A program made the translations under genes and the position numbers. The notes under the pieces are model-generated. The model was not told where the DNA came from, searched no databases, and saw only the letters and a program-made list of their open reading frames with translations. From Nonomuraea turkmeniaca (GTDB taxonomy: Bacteria > Actinomycetota > Actinomycetes > Streptosporangiales > Streptosporangiaceae), in NCBI RefSeq assembly GCF_005889735.1, contig NZ_VCKY01000023.1:1-64000 (forward strand): 64,000 nt of DNA, given 5' to 3'. Positions within the stretch are counted from its first letter, which is position 1. Each line of letters begins with the position of its first letter. Below, in pieces: positions 1-9,151 of this stretch.

Positions 1-42
1 CCGCCAGCGTTCGTCCTGAGCCAGGATCAAACTCTCCAAACA
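1..42 (-). rRNA. rrs: 16S rRNA, 5' end only
   Basis: The reverse complement starts with the conserved 16S 5' region, including GAGTTTGATCCTGG and then CTCAGGACGAACGCTGG. By alignment to the E. coli numbering the mature 5' end should lie near base 42. The rest of the gene runs off the left edge, so an rRNA operon reads leftward from here. Confidence 0.97.
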
Positions 43-228
43 ATGAACATGTCCGGACAGATCTGTCCAAGCAAAACCGTCAAAAATGACGGGGTCATAC
101 ATGTGATGATGCACATGCACTGGCTTTTAACACACTGTTGAGTTCTCAAGAAACGGACGCTTATTCCGGCGTTTCGCTTCGGTCTTGCGTTATGTCTTAA
201 TCCTTACATCCGCCCGAATCCCTGTCAA
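43..228 (-). promoter_or_regulatory. rRNA operon leader and promoter
   Basis: Read leftward, a -35 TTGACA (223-228) is followed after 16-17 bases by TAAGGAT (200-206), a good actinobacterial rRNA promoter. The leader contains the segment TTGAGAACTCAACAGTGTG (131-149), which is typical upstream of actinobacterial 16S genes and resembles the boxA/antitermination region. It also has a 14-bp palindrome GGACAGATCTGTCC (55-68) and a CCGTCA/TGACGG hairpin (77-92), probably parts of the pre-rRNA processing stem. Promoter strength and the processing role are inferred. The rest of the gap, 229-490, holds only the divergent start region of the next gene; I see nothing else in it. Confidence 0.7.
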
Positions 229-490
229 ATTGACCGGACCCGCGAAATCTGCAGGAATTAAGCCGCGTCCCGTTTCCGGGACAACCCCTCAAACTTACCA
301 GCCCTTCAGAGTGGACGCGCACGTCCACCGGAGTGGAGGAGTCTTGGGGGTCGTCCCCGAAGTGAGGTCGGCGATCATGCCGCTCTCTCGGGACTGATGA
401 ACTGTATGTGCGCCTCCCGGAGCCGTCAAATCGGCGGTTCCGCCGTCCGCCTCCCGGGCATTCACAGTGGGTAATCGCAAGGGAGCGCAC

Positions 491-1525
491 GTGAACACTC
501 TGCCCAGGGCACTCATCCTCCTGGTGGGCATCGCCTGCGCGGTCGTCGCCCTGTTCGGTCTCCGGGAGGTCGCCTCGATCGCCGGCCCGGTCGTGCTGGC
601 CCTGGTGCTCGTCATCGCCGTCGCCCCGGTACGCGGCTGGCTCGCTGCCAAAGGGCTGCCCGTGTGGGTGCAGGTCGCGGTGCCGTTCCTCGTCGTCGTG
701 CTGGTGCTGCTCGGCATGGTGGGCATCCTGACCATCTCGGTCGCCCAGCTGACGTCGTTGCTGCCGGCGTACGCGAGCGAGTTCGAGCAGTTGCTCGCCG
801 ACGCGCAGCGGTGGGCCGCCACGTACGGCCTCGGCACCGACGTCTTCGACCGGGCGCTGGACGCGTTCGATCCGAACAGATTGTTCGAGCTGGCGCAGGG
901 CCTGCTGGGGAGTTTGATCGGCGTGCTCTCGGCGAGCTTTCTCGTCGTGGTGTTGTTGCTGGCGATGTGTCTGGACGCGCCGGTGACGGCCAGAATTCTC
1001 ACTGCCGGGGAAGGGCAAAGACTCCAATTGGTGACGGCGCTGAACACATTCGCCCACAAGACCCGGCGTTATCTCATCGTCTCCACAGTCTTCGGGCTCT
1101 TGAGCGCGATTCTCGACGTGCTCGCACTGTCGCTGCTCGACGTGCCGTTGCCGCTGCTGTGGGGGGTGCTCGCGCTCATCGCCAACTACATCCCTAACAT
1201 CGGGTTCGTCATCGCGTTGTTGCCGCCCACGATGCTCGCACTGCTGGACGGCGGCGTGCGGACCATGGTGCTCGTCGTGATCGCCTATATCGTCATCAAC
1301 GTCGTCACCCAATCGTTCATCCTCCCCAAATTCCTGGGGGACGCGGTCGGGCTGACGACGACGATGACGTTCCTCTCGTTGCTCGTGTGGACCTTCGTGC
1401 TGGGGCCGCTGGGCGCCATTCTCGCCATCCCGTTGAGCCTGCTCGCCCGGGCGTTGCTGATCGACAGCGACCCGAGCGCCACCTGGGCACAGGCGCTCGT
1501 GTCAGGCAGGCTTCCGAACAGGTGA
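491..1525 (+). CDS. AI-2E family transporter-like membrane protein
   Basis: The 344-residue product is a hydrophobic protein with an N-terminal pair of membrane segments, a soluble middle stretch, and a cluster of C-terminal membrane segments. The signature region ANYIPNIGF followed by hydrophobic helices matches the AI-2E/PerM permease family. Family members have been tied to autoinducer export, sodium/proton antiport or unknown transport, so the substrate is not predictable. I chose the GTG at 491 because AAGGGAG (479-485) sits five bases upstream; an earlier GTG at 467 lacks a ribosome site. The 3' end overlaps the convergent AraC-type gene by 24 bases. Confidence 0.85.
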   Translation: MNTLPRALILLVGIACAVVALFGLREVASIAGPVVLALVLVIAVAPVRGWLAAKGLPVWVQVAVPFLVVVLVLLGMVGILTISVAQLTSLLPAYASEFEQLLADAQRWAATYGLGTDVFDRALDAFDPNRLFELAQGLLGSLIGVLSASFLVVVLLLAMCLDAPVTARILTAGEGQRLQLVTALNTFAHKTRRYLIVSTVFGLLSAILDVLALSLLDVPLPLLWGVLALIANYIPNIGFVIALLPPTMLALLDGGVRTMVLVVIAYIVINVVTQSFILPKFLGDAVGLTTTMTFLSLLVWTFVLGPLGAILAIPLSLLARALLIDSDPSATWAQALVSGRLPNR

Positions 1526-2224
1526 GACCAGCCGGCCCATCGGCACCCCGCTCAGCCGCTTGACGTCGTGGGACAGGTGGGCCTGGTCGGTGTAGCCGGC
1601 TGTGACGGCGACCTCGGCCAGGGGCACGCCGGCGCGGGCGAGCCGCAGCGCGCGCTGGAAACGGACGATGCGCTGCAGGGTCTTGGGCGCGTAGCCGAAG
1701 GCGGCCACGGCACGGCGGTGCAGCTGGCGATCGCTGAAGCCGAGGTCCCAGGCCACTTCGGTCACGGTGCGCCCGGCCATGAGCGCCTTGGCGATCGCGG
1801 GGGCGGCGGGGTCGGCGGCGTCCGAGCGGGTCAGGCGCCGCGCGACGGCCGCGCGCATGGCCTCAAGCCGCCACTCGGGCCGCGGGGCGCAGGACTCGTC
1901 GATCGGCAGGCCGGGCAGGGCGGGCAGCGGGATCCGCTGGTCACGCAGCTCGTGGACCGGGACGCCGAAGACGTCGCCTACCGCGCCCGGCTTGAAGCGG
2001 ATGCCGGTGAAGGTGTCGCCTGCCGCCATGGGAGTGGGCATGGGGCCCGTGTCGGGCCCGGCCACGAACAGGCCCTCGGGGCCCCAGATGAGGTCGACAC
2101 AGGCGTCGGGCACCACCAGATGGGTGGTGCCCGTCTCGCTGACCTGGTGCCACACGCAGGCGACACGTCCGGCGAGGTCCGGGCCAGGCGGCCGTTCCTC
2201 GTACATGCCTCCAACGTACGACAC
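1502..2224 (-). CDS. AraC-family transcriptional regulator
   Basis: The product of 240 residues has an N-terminal ligand-type domain (about 1-120, similar to DUF6597, with DLIWGPEG and GIRFKPG) and a C-terminal double helix-turn-helix of the AraC family (about 140-230, with VAWDLGFSDRQLHRR and AGYTDQAHLSHD). It is expected to bind DNA as a transcription factor; its ligand and targets are unknown. The start is uncertain. GTG at 2224 has only a weak GGTGG upstream, while an ATG at 2206 has GGAGG but only one base of spacing. The gene converges with and overlaps the AI-2E gene. Confidence 0.85.
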   Translation of the reverse strand: MSYVGGMYEERPPGPDLAGRVACVWHQVSETGTTHLVVPDACVDLIWGPEGLFVAGPDTGPMPTPMAAGDTFTGIRFKPGAVGDVFGVPVHELRDQRIPLPALPGLPIDESCAPRPEWRLEAMRAAVARRLTRSDAADPAAPAIAKALMAGRTVTEVAWDLGFSDRQLHRRAVAAFGYAPKTLQRIVRFQRALRLARAGVPLAEVAVTAGYTDQAHLSHDVKRLSGVPMGRLVSPVRKPA

Positions 2225-2240
2225 ACCACCGACAGAACGG

Positions 2241-3095
2241 CTAGCCCGGCAGCCGCCCGTAGGCGCGCAGGGTCTTGAGCTGGTGGACGGTGAGGTAGCC
2301 GCTCCACTCGTGCTTCACCAGAGGCGTCCATATCGGAAAGTTCGGACTCCAGCCGCCGTCAGTGGACTGCGCGGCAACGAGCGCGTCGAGATGGGCGTCC
2401 AGGACGCCCTGCGTGAACAGCGGCAGCCGCAGCGGCTCGGGCGCGAAGTCCAGCGGGAAGTGCGCCTCCCCCGGCGTGTCGGGATCCAACGCGACCGTGG
2501 CCAGGATGGCCTCGCGCAGCCGGGCGAACTCGGCCTCCGCCCACTCCCGGTCCGGGACCAGGTTCAGGAAGGTCACGATGGCGCGGGCCTCGTACGGGCT
2601 GGTCTCCTGCACCGCGGCGATCCGCGACCAGCAGAAGCCGGTGGCCGTGGCCAGCCATGGATGCGAGATCGCGTGTTTGTGGAGGAGGCCGGCGAGTGAC
2701 GCCGTCGGGACGAGGTTGCCGGGCGGGTCGTCGTCCGTCTGCCACCAGGGCCCGCGCGGGTCGTCCCGGACGGAGGGCAACACGAAGGGCACCCCGCCGT
2801 CCCCCGTGGTGATGCCGGACAAGTAGTCGCAGGCGGCCAGGACCATGGGCGAGTCGAAGGCAGCCAGCTCGTCCAGGATCCAGAACGCGATCTCGACCGG
2901 CTCCGGCTGGCTGCCCGCGCCCCGCAGGTCGGGTTCGAGCGCGTGGCCGAAGCCGCCGTCGGTGTTCTGGTAGCAACGCAGCACGTCGAGCACCCGTTCG
3001 CGGGAGCCACCGCGGAACAGCGCCGCGAAGCGCAGCCGGTCGATCAGTCTGCCGTGCAGCTGGAGATACGTCTCTGCCCGGTCGAGCACGTCCAT
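2241..3095 (-). CDS. alpha/alpha-toroid (prenyltransferase/squalene-cyclase-like fold) protein of unknown function
   Basis: This 284-residue protein carries repeat motifs typical of terpenoid cyclase and prenyltransferase toroids: QNTDGGFGHAL near residue 45 and QSTDGGW near the C-terminus. There is no signal peptide. It lacks an obvious DxDD catalytic motif, so an active cyclase cannot be claimed. The ATG at 3095 is chosen because AAAGGAC lies eight bases upstream; the open frame extends further but without a better start. It ends 16 bases upstream of the AraC-type gene and is in the same direction, so the two may be co-transcribed. Confidence 0.7.
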   Translation of the reverse strand: MDVLDRAETYLQLHGRLIDRLRFAALFRGGSRERVLDVLRCYQNTDGGFGHALEPDLRGAGSQPEPVEIAFWILDELAAFDSPMVLAACDYLSGITTGDGGVPFVLPSVRDDPRGPWWQTDDDPPGNLVPTASLAGLLHKHAISHPWLATATGFCWSRIAAVQETSPYEARAIVTFLNLVPDREWAEAEFARLREAILATVALDPDTPGEAHFPLDFAPEPLRLPLFTQGVLDAHLDALVAAQSTDGGWSPNFPIWTPLVKHEWSGYLTVHQLKTLRAYGRLPG

Positions 3096-3243
3096 GGATG
3101 CAGTCCTTTCCCCAGAGTCCGTCCCCAAGAAGCTACTCACACCACCCCGCCGCTCTCTTGTAAGAATCGGACGCATGAAGGAGAGCGGCGATAGGACGTC
3201 GACGAGCGGTTCACCGGCGTGAGCGACGGACGGGGTCTACGAG

Positions 3244-3471
3244 GTGCGGGCCCGTCCGGAGGAGGAGCTGGAGGGCATCGACGTCATGCGGGCCGTGACC
3301 AGGCCGCTGTCCGAGGTGGCGGAGCCCTCCTTCCTGGTACGGCAGGCGGGAGGCGACGCCTACGACAGCGTGACCGGGGTGATGCCCGGCGACGGGAGGG
3401 TCAAGTCGCACGGGCATCCGATCAGGGTCGTCGTGGGCACAGAGCAGGTCACGGAGCAGGTCACGGGCTAG
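3244..3471 (+). CDS. small hypothetical ORF, possibly a gene remnant
   Basis: A 75-codon frame (start GTG 3244) with plausible composition (PEEELEGIDVMRAV, ending in a tandem EQVTEQVTG). The same frame is open upstream only to an in-frame TGA at 3220-3222; before that stop an ATG at 3175 opens 15 codons. No family is recognised. It lies in the 377-base gap between two leftward genes and could be a decayed fragment or non-coding. Confidence 0.25.
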   Translation: MRARPEEELEGIDVMRAVTRPLSEVAEPSFLVRQAGGDAYDSVTGVMPGDGRVKSHGHPIRVVVGTEQVTEQVTG

Positions 3472-3472
3472 G

Positions 3473-4669
3473 TCACGTCGTAGCCAGCGCCTCGGTCGGT
3501 GACATCCTGGCGGCGCGCACCGCCGGGTAGAAGCCGGCGATCCCACCGATGACCAGTGTGGCGAGCACGCCGCCGAGCATGGCCCAGACGGGCACGATCG
3601 CCGGCCAGCCTTGGAAGCTCGCGTACGCGGTGGTGACGCCGATGCCCAGCAGAACGCCGCCGAGGCCGCCGATGGCCGACAGCAGCAGCGACTCGGCCAG
3701 GAACTGGAGCCTGATCTGGCCCCTGGTCGCCCCCAGCGAGCGGCGCAGCCCGATCTCGGCGCGCCGCTCCAGCACAGAGATGACCATCGTGTTGGCCACC
3801 CCCACGCCGCCGACCAGCAGCGCGACGCCGCCGAGGCCGAGCAGGAGCGCGTTGAGCGTGGCGTCGGTGGCCTGCTTGGCGGCCAGGACGTCCGACGGCC
3901 GGGAGACGTCGACCTCGTTCGGCATCTCCGGGTTCGCGGTCGCGCCGAGCACGTCGCGGACCGCGACCACGTGCTCTTCCTGCACTCTGGCGTAGATCGT
4001 GGTCGCGTACCCGTCGAAGTCCAGCCGCTCCTCCGCGACCGGCCAGCCGACGAGAGCGGCCGTGTCCAGCTCGGGCGCCAGCGGAGCGGCGGCGAGCACG
4101 CCGACGACCGTGAACCACTGGCCGCCCAGCCAGACCCGCTGGTCGGGGCCCGCCTGGACGACGCCGAGCCGGTCGGCGGCCTTGGCGCCGAGCACGGTGG
4201 CCGGGTAGCGGTGGGTGGCCGCGTTCAGCCAGGAGCCGCTGACCACGGTGGCGCCCGTGTCCTGGAGCAGGTCGAGCCGGGCGGCGGTGACGGAGATGCT
4301 GCCGGTCTCGGCCGCGGGGACGTGGTCGTTGCGGTAGACCTTGGCGGGCGTCGTGCCGGTCGCGGTGACCGAGGTGACGGGGGCGATCTGCCCGATCATG
4401 CCCTCGGCCTCGGCGGGCAGGTGGCTCGCCTCGCCGAACAGGGTCTGTCCCGGCGACACGGTGAGCAGGTTCGTGCCGAGCGCTTCCAGCTGCCGGTTCA
4501 GGTCCTCCTGGCTGGAGGCGGAGATGCCGACGACGCCGAGCATGGCGGCGATGCCGATGGCGATGCCCAGCGCGGACAGGAACACCCGCAGCGGCCTGGC
4601 CCGCAGCCCGGCCCCGCCGACTCTGACCACGTCGCGCGACCGCATGCGGGGTGTCGTGAGGACCGTCAT
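3473..4669 (-). CDS. MacB-type ABC transporter permease (FtsX fold)
   Basis: The 398-residue protein has an N-terminal membrane helix (about 28-50), a large extracytoplasmic MacB-like periplasmic-core domain (about 50-270), and three C-terminal helices with the FtsX signature [19 protein letters not shown]. Such permeases pair with LolD/MacB ATPases and act mechanically on lipoproteins, peptides or antibiotics rather than forming a classical channel. The ATG at 4669 overlaps the ATPase stop as ATGA, so translation is coupled. It is the last gene of the leftward operon. The substrate is unknown. Confidence 0.9.
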   Translation of the reverse strand: MTVLTTPRMRSRDVVRVGGAGLRARPLRVFLSALGIAIGIAAMLGVVGISASSQEDLNRQLEALGTNLLTVSPGQTLFGEASHLPAEAEGMIGQIAPVTSVTATGTTPAKVYRNDHVPAAETGSISVTAARLDLLQDTGATVVSGSWLNAATHRYPATVLGAKAADRLGVVQAGPDQRVWLGGQWFTVVGVLAAAPLAPELDTAALVGWPVAEERLDFDGYATTIYARVQEEHVVAVRDVLGATANPEMPNEVDVSRPSDVLAAKQATDATLNALLLGLGGVALLVGGVGVANTMVISVLERRAEIGLRRSLGATRGQIRLQFLAESLLLSAIGGLGGVLLGIGVTTAYASFQGWPAIVPVWAMLGGVLATLVIGGIAGFYPAVRAARMSPTEALATT

Positions 4670-5379
4670 GCCTGTGCCCCCTCGACAGGTCCCTTGCGCG
4701 CCTCCGGCACGACTCCCTTGCGCGCCTCCGGCACGACGCGACCGTCGAGCATCTCCACCTTCCGGGGCAGGGAGGCGGCGATGTCGCGGTCGTGGGTGAT
4801 GACGACCACCGTGGTGCCGGCCGCGTTCAGCTCGCGCAGCAGCTCCATCACCCCGGCCCCCGAGCGGGAGTCGAGGTTGCCGGTCGGCTCGTCGGCCAGC
4901 AGCAACTGCGGGTCGCCGACGACGGCGCGGGCGATGGCCACGCGCTGCCGTTCGCCGCCGGACAGCTCGTGCGGGCGATGGCCGAGCCGGTGCCCGAGCC
5001 CGACGCGTTCCAGCGCCTCGTACGCGCGCAGCCGCCGCTCGCGGAGCGCCGGGCCCGCGTACAGCAGGCCGTCGGCCACGTTGTCCAGAGCAGGCACCCC
5101 GGCGGCCAGGTGGAACTGCTGGAAGACGAAGCCGATGACGTTCGCGCGCAGGGCGGACAGCTGCTGGTCGGTGAGGGTGCTCACGTCGTGCCCGGCGATG
5201 CGGACGGTGCCGCCGGTCGGGCGGTCCAGGGTGCCGATCATGTTGAGCATGGTCGACTTGCCCGAGCCTGACGGTCCGACGATGCCGACCAGGTCGCCGT
5301 GCTCGATGTCCATCGAGACCTCGCGGAGCGCGGCGACGTCGCCGTACAGCTTGCTGACGCCGCGGAGTTCGACGATCAC
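4666..5379 (-). CDS. MacB/LolD-type ABC transporter ATPase
   Basis: A 237-residue ATP-binding subunit with Walker [10 protein letters not shown] (about 36-44), Q-loop, signature [15 protein letters not shown], and Walker [13 protein letters not shown], the last typical of the LolD/MacB group. It powers the downstream permease. GTG at 5379 overlaps the adaptor stop (GTGA), and its own stop overlaps the permease ATG. The C-terminus carries an eight-residue tandem duplication ([16 protein letters not shown]) produced by a 24-base repeat. Confidence 0.92.
   Translation of the reverse strand: MIVELRGVSKLYGDVAALREVSMDIEHGDLVGIVGPSGSGKSTMLNMIGTLDRPTGGTVRIAGHDVSTLTDQQLSALRANVIGFVFQQFHLAAGVPALDNVADGLLYAGPALRERRLRAYEALERVGLGHRLGHRPHELSGGERQRVAIARAVVGDPQLLLADEPTGNLDSRSGAGVMELLRELNAAGTTVVVITHDRDIAASLPRKVEMLDGRVVPEARKGVVPEARKGPVEGAQA
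4691..4738. repeat. 24-bp tandem direct repeat inside the ABC ATPase 3' end
   Basis: Two adjacent 24-base copies (4691-4714 and 4715-4738) differ only at the last base. They keep the reading frame and duplicate eight residues near the C-terminus of the ATPase, outside the catalytic core. Replication slippage is the simplest origin. Confidence 0.9.
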
Positions 5380-6470
5380 CTGGGCACCGCCACGGTCATG
5401 CCCTCGTCCACGCCGGTGACCTCGACCTTGCTGTCGGCGAACATGCCGGTCTCGACCGGGACGTAGCGGGTGGTGGAACCCTCCACGACCTGCACGCCGT
5501 AGCCGCCCTCGGCGAGCGCGACCAGCGCCCCGACGGGGACGGCCAGGACGCTCTCGCGCTGGCCCGACACGATCGTGACGTCCACGGGCGCGGCGTCGAA
5601 CGACTTCTTCAGCCCGCTCACCGACACCGTGACCTCGACCGTGGTGCTGGTGTCGGTGCCGGTGCCGGTCTCGGTGGCGACCTTGCCGACGCTCGCGACC
5701 TTGCCGTTCACGGTGCTGCCGTCGGGCAGCTCGACGGTGGCCTTCATACCCTTCTTGACCAGGTGCTCGTCGGCCACGTCGAGGTTGACGAGCACCTCGC
5801 GGGTGGTGCCGGTGGCGGTGAGCACGGGGCCGCTCGCGGCGCCGCCGAGCGCCTTCTTGAGCTCGGCGACGCGGAGGGGGCCGTCGGCCACGACCACGTC
5901 GCCGGGCTGGACCTTGCCGGTGACGTCGTGCCCGAGGTCCTCCTGCCAGTCCTCGACCGCCTCCCTGGTGGCCCAGGTGAACTCGTCGTCCACGTCGAAG
6001 CCCTCGTAGCCGAGCTTGTCGAGGTTACGTTCGAGCAGCTCGACGTCCCGGCCGCTGACGCCGTCCTCCAGGGTGCGGTAGAGGGGCATGGCGCCGTACA
6101 GGAGGGGGCGGCGGTCGGCGTCCACACTGTAGACGCCGCGTCCTCGGGTGACGGTGGAGCCCTCGCCGGGAAGCCAGGTGATCGTGCCCTGGGACTGGGC
6201 GGCGACGGTGACGGTGTCGCCGTACCCGAGGCTTCCGTCGACGGTCTTGGTCTCGGTGAGGGTCGTACGGGTCACCTTGGCGGTGGCGGGGGGCGTCCGG
6301 CCGGCGGCGGCCGTACCGGTGCCGTTGCCGCCGAAGCCCACGGCGGCGGCCGCGACGGCGGCGGCGAGCAACGCGGCACCGCCCGTCCATGCCAGGACCC
6401 GCACGGGGCTGCGCCGGACCGGGGGCAGGGCGCGGACCGCCCGCTCGCTCTTCTGCTCGGTCTGGGTCAC
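5376..6470 (-). CDS. HlyD/MacA-like efflux adaptor with peptidoglycan-binding domain
   Basis: The 364-residue protein has an N-terminal membrane anchor (about 25-45), a peptidoglycan_binding_1-like helical module (about 135-185, [15 protein letters not shown] followed by [10 protein letters not shown]), and a beta-barrel adaptor region with a C-terminal membrane-proximal domain ([12 protein letters not shown]). In Gram-positives such proteins couple MacB-type ABC pairs to the cell wall. GTG at 6470, with GGGAG upstream and a GTGA overlap with the preceding lipoprotein stop, is preferred over the long upstream extension. It is co-translated with the ATPase. Confidence 0.88.
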   Translation of the reverse strand: MTQTEQKSERAVRALPPVRRSPVRVLAWTGGAALLAAAVAAAAVGFGGNGTGTAAAGRTPPATAKVTRTTLTETKTVDGSLGYGDTVTVAAQSQGTITWLPGEGSTVTRGRGVYSVDADRRPLLYGAMPLYRTLEDGVSGRDVELLERNLDKLGYEGFDVDDEFTWATREAVEDWQEDLGHDVTGKVQPGDVVVADGPLRVAELKKALGGAASGPVLTATGTTREVLVNLDVADEHLVKKGMKATVELPDGSTVNGKVASVGKVATETGTGTDTSTTVEVTVSVSGLKKSFDAAPVDVTIVSGQRESVLAVPVGALVALAEGGYGVQVVEGSTTRYVPVETGMFADSKVEVTGVDEGMTVAVPR

Positions 6471-6991
6471 TTGGCCGCTCCCGGCTTGCGGAACTTGTCG
6501 CCGCACGCGTCGAGCGCCTTCCTGAACTGCGGGTCGTCGCGATTGAAGTTGCGGCCGGCTCCGCTGAGGGTGCCGTCGGGGTTGGGGTCGGGCATGTCGA
6601 CGCCGTTCTCGCGCATGCACTGGGCGAACTGCCGCAGCTGCTCGACCTCTTCGGGATTGAGCTCCCTGCGGTCCTTGAACGGCGCGAACGCGCGGCAGGC
6701 CTCGGCGGCCTCTCTGACCTTGTTCTTGTCGACGTTCTGGCCGATCGAGGTGAAGCCGCCGCCCCCGTCGGGGTCGGGGTCCTCCATGGGCACGCCGTGC
6801 TCGCGCATGCACTGGGCGAACTTCCTGCCCTGTTCCTGCGGGTCGGCCGTGGTGGTCGGGGTGGCGCTCGCGCTGGCCGAAGGCGGGGACGAGCCCCGGG
6901 TCACCGAGGCGACGCCCGCGCCGCTCTCCTGGCTGCCGCAGCCGGCCGACAGCGCGGCCAGCAGAGCCGTGGCGATGAATGTCCGTCTCAT
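6467..6991 (-). CDS. secreted lipoprotein with duplicated FAQCMRE repeat
   Basis: About 174 residues. The N-terminus has a basic stretch, a hydrophobic core and a lipobox ending LSAGC, so it should be a cell-surface lipoprotein. After a Ser/Thr/Pro-rich linker come two similar units: KFAQCMREHGVPMEDPDPDG and QFAQCMRENGVDMPDPNPDG, each followed by a conserved helix containing another Cys. The paired Cys residues may form disulfides and the Asp-rich loop may bind a cation; both are inference. ATG 6991 is preferred; a TTG at 7018 overlapping the kinase stop is possible. It lies between the sensor kinase and the export genes. Confidence 0.78.
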   Translation of the reverse strand: MRRTFIATALLAALSAGCGSQESGAGVASVTRGSSPPSASASATPTTTADPQEQGRKFAQCMREHGVPMEDPDPDGGGGFTSIGQNVDKNKVREAAEACRAFAPFKDRRELNPEEVEQLRQFAQCMRENGVDMPDPNPDGTLSGAGRNFNRDDPQFRKALDACGDKFRKPGAAK

Positions 6992-7014
6992 GCTCCGAAT
7001 GTGCCGAGCGTGCT

Positions 7015-8424
7015 TCAACGCCGGCTGGGAGCCGCCTCGGAGTCAGGTAGGAGCACGCGGAAGCACGCGCCTTTGCCCGGCGCGGTGTCCAGGTCGACGC
7101 GGCCGCCGTGCGCTCGGACGATGGCGGAGACGATGGCCAGGCCGAGCCCGGCGCCGCCGTCGGCCCTGGATCTGCCTTGGCCGACCCGGTAGAGGCGGTC
7201 GAACAGGCGCGGCACGTGCTCGGGCGGAATGCCGGGCCCGGTGTCGGTCACCTCCAGTACGGCCATCCCACCCGACCGGCCCACTTTCACCGTGATGTCG
7301 GCGTCGGGCGGCGTGTGGCACAGCGCGTTGCCGACCAGGTTGGCGGCGACCTGGCGCAGGCGCGCCTCGTCGCCCACGACCGAGACGGGTGCGAGCGGGC
7401 CATCGAGCCCGGCCAGTTTCACGTGCCGGTCGGGGACGCGGGCGCGGGCGTCCCTCATCGTGTCGACGGCCACCTGGAGCAGGTCGACCGAGGCGAGGTC
7501 GAGCGGGCGTTCCTCGTCGAGCTGGGCCAGCGTGAGCAGGTCGTTGACGAGCACGCCCATCCTGGCGGCCTCGTCCTCGATCCGGCGCATCGCCTCGTCG
7601 GCGTCGCCGCCGCCCCTTCGGTGCAGCTCGGCGAAGCCGCGCACGGAGGTGAGCGGAGTACGCAGCTCGTGGGAGGCGTCGGCGAGGAAACCCCGCATGC
7701 GGGCCTCGGAGTCGGTCCGGGCGGCGATCTCGGACTCCAGGCGGTCGAGCATGACGTTCATGGCGCCGGCCAGCCGGCCGGGCTCGGTGTGCGGGTCGTG
7801 GGCGTGGACGCGGCGGGAGAAGTCACCGCGGGCGATGTGCCCGGCGGTGGCCTCCATCCTGGTGAGGGGGCGCAGGCCGAGGCGTACCACGGCGTCGGCG
7901 GCCAGGCCCAGCAGGAGCAGCACCAGCCCGCTGACCGCGACGGCGATGGCGACGGCCGCGGTCTGCGTCTGCTCCAGCTCGGCCAGCGACTGGGCGAACA
8001 CCCAGACGGTGCCGTTGGGCAGCTCGGCGGCCCGGATCCGCCACGAGGCGCCCGAGGTGCCCGGCACGGTATAGGCGACGCCGGTTCTGACCTCTTCGAC
8101 AACGGGAGCGGGCTGGCCGGGTGCGGAGCTCTTGTACTGCAGCGCGCCTTCAGCGGTGAAGACCATGATCTGCTGGATGGTGGCGATCCGCTTGGCGAGC
8201 ACCTCGAAGACGTCGTCCACCGGGACCGGCCGCGCGGTGAGCGTCTGGACGCCCTTGGCGCTGGCGATTCTGGAGATCTGCGCCAGCTGCTGGTCGACCC
8301 GGCCCATCATGTTGTCGCGCAGCAGCAGGACGCCGACGACGTTGGAGAGCACCAGCGCGACCGCGGTGAGGCCGAGGATGGCCACGACCAGCCGGGCGCG
8401 CAAGGTCCAGGTCGCGGGCCTCAT
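7015..8424 (-). CDS. two-component sensor histidine kinase
   Basis: The 469-residue kinase has an N-terminal membrane helix (about 10-32), an extracytoplasmic sensor region, a second helix near 160-180, a HAMP linker, a HisKA box with phospho-acceptor DASHELRTPLTS, and a HATPase_c domain with NLVGNAL and GPGIP and GGAGLGLAI boxes. It should phosphorylate the OmpR-type regulator immediately upstream. ATG 8424 overlaps that gene's stop (ATGA). A longer in-frame extension to 8484 runs into the regulator and is rejected. Confidence 0.93.
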   Translation of the reverse strand: MRPATWTLRARLVVAILGLTAVALVLSNVVGVLLLRDNMMGRVDQQLAQISRIASAKGVQTLTARPVPVDDVFEVLAKRIATIQQIMVFTAEGALQYKSSAPGQPAPVVEEVRTGVAYTVPGTSGASWRIRAAELPNGTVWVFAQSLAELEQTQTAAVAIAVAVSGLVLLLLGLAADAVVRLGLRPLTRMEATAGHIARGDFSRRVHAHDPHTEPGRLAGAMNVMLDRLESEIAARTDSEARMRGFLADASHELRTPLTSVRGFAELHRRGGGDADEAMRRIEDEAARMGVLVNDLLTLAQLDEERPLDLASVDLLQVAVDTMRDARARVPDRHVKLAGLDGPLAPVSVVGDEARLRQVAANLVGNALCHTPPDADITVKVGRSGGMAVLEVTDTGPGIPPEHVPRLFDRLYRVGQGRSRADGGAGLGLAIVSAIVRAHGGRVDLDTAPGKGACFRVLLPDSEAAPSRR

Positions 8425-9098
8425 CGCGGCGTCCTCAGCGTGTAGCCGACCCCGCGCACGGTGTGGATGAGCTGCGGCTCCCACTTGTCGATCTTCTTGC
8501 GCAGGTAGTAGACGTACGACTCGACGATGCTGGAGTCGCCGTCGAAGTCGTAGCGCCAGACGCTGTCGAGGATCTGCGCCTTGCTCACCACCCGGCCCGC
8601 GTTGATCAGCAGGTATTCGAGCAGGTTGAACTCGGTGGGCGACAGCTCCACCGGCACCCCGGCCCGGCGTACCTCGTGGGCCTGTGGATGCAGCTCCAGG
8701 TCGGCGTAGCGCAGGACGTCGTCGCGGGGGACGGCGCGGCTGCGCCGCAGGATGGCGCGGATGCGGAGCACCACCTCTTCCAGGCTGAACGGCTTGGCCA
8801 CGTAGTCGTCGGCACCGAGCGTGAGCCCCTGCACGCGGTCCTCGACCTGGTCGCGGGCGGTCAGGAACAACACCGGGATGCGTTCGCCGAGCCGCCTGGC
8901 CACCTCGAATCCGTCGAAGTCGGCCAGCATCACGTCGAGCACCACGATGTCGGGCTTGAACTCCCTGGCGGCCGTCACCGCCTCCGCGCCCGTCTCCGCC
9001 GTCCTCACCTCGAACGAGACCAGTCGCAGTGTCTGTGAGAGCAGGGCGCGGATGTTGGGCTCGTCGTCCACGACGAGCACCCTGGCCGGTCGGTCCAT
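8421..9098 (-). CDS. OmpR-family response regulator
   Basis: A 225-residue regulator with a receiver domain (DDEPN acidic pocket, phospho-acceptor in VVLDVML, conserved Lys in YVAKPF) and a C-terminal winged helix (ELSPTEFNLLEYLL, YVYYLRKKID, RGVGYTLR). It probably controls its own operon, including the export genes downstream. No clear Shine-Dalgarno precedes ATG 9098. TAGACC lies seven bases upstream and could serve as a -10 for a leaderless transcript. It starts 53 bases after the VWA gene on the same strand. Confidence 0.93.
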   Translation of the reverse strand: MDRPARVLVVDDEPNIRALLSQTLRLVSFEVRTAETGAEAVTAAREFKPDIVVLDVMLADFDGFEVARRLGERIPVLFLTARDQVEDRVQGLTLGADDYVAKPFSLEEVVLRIRAILRRSRAVPRDDVLRYADLELHPQAHEVRRAGVPVELSPTEFNLLEYLLINAGRVVSKAQILDSVWRYDFDGDSSIVESYVYYLRKKIDKWEPQLIHTVRGVGYTLRTPR

Positions 9099-9151
9099 GG
9101 CTAAAGGTCTACCCGAGCCACCTCAATGCCGGCTCAAAGCCGAGCAGCGGC

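Noticed and set aside
197-1312. A 371-codon leftward open frame opposite the AI-2E gene
   Set aside because: His/Gln/Arg-rich shadow frame without motifs.
3611-5419. A 602-codon rightward open frame opposite the MacB-type genes
   Set aside because: No recognisable domain, and it spans two well-supported genes on the other strand.
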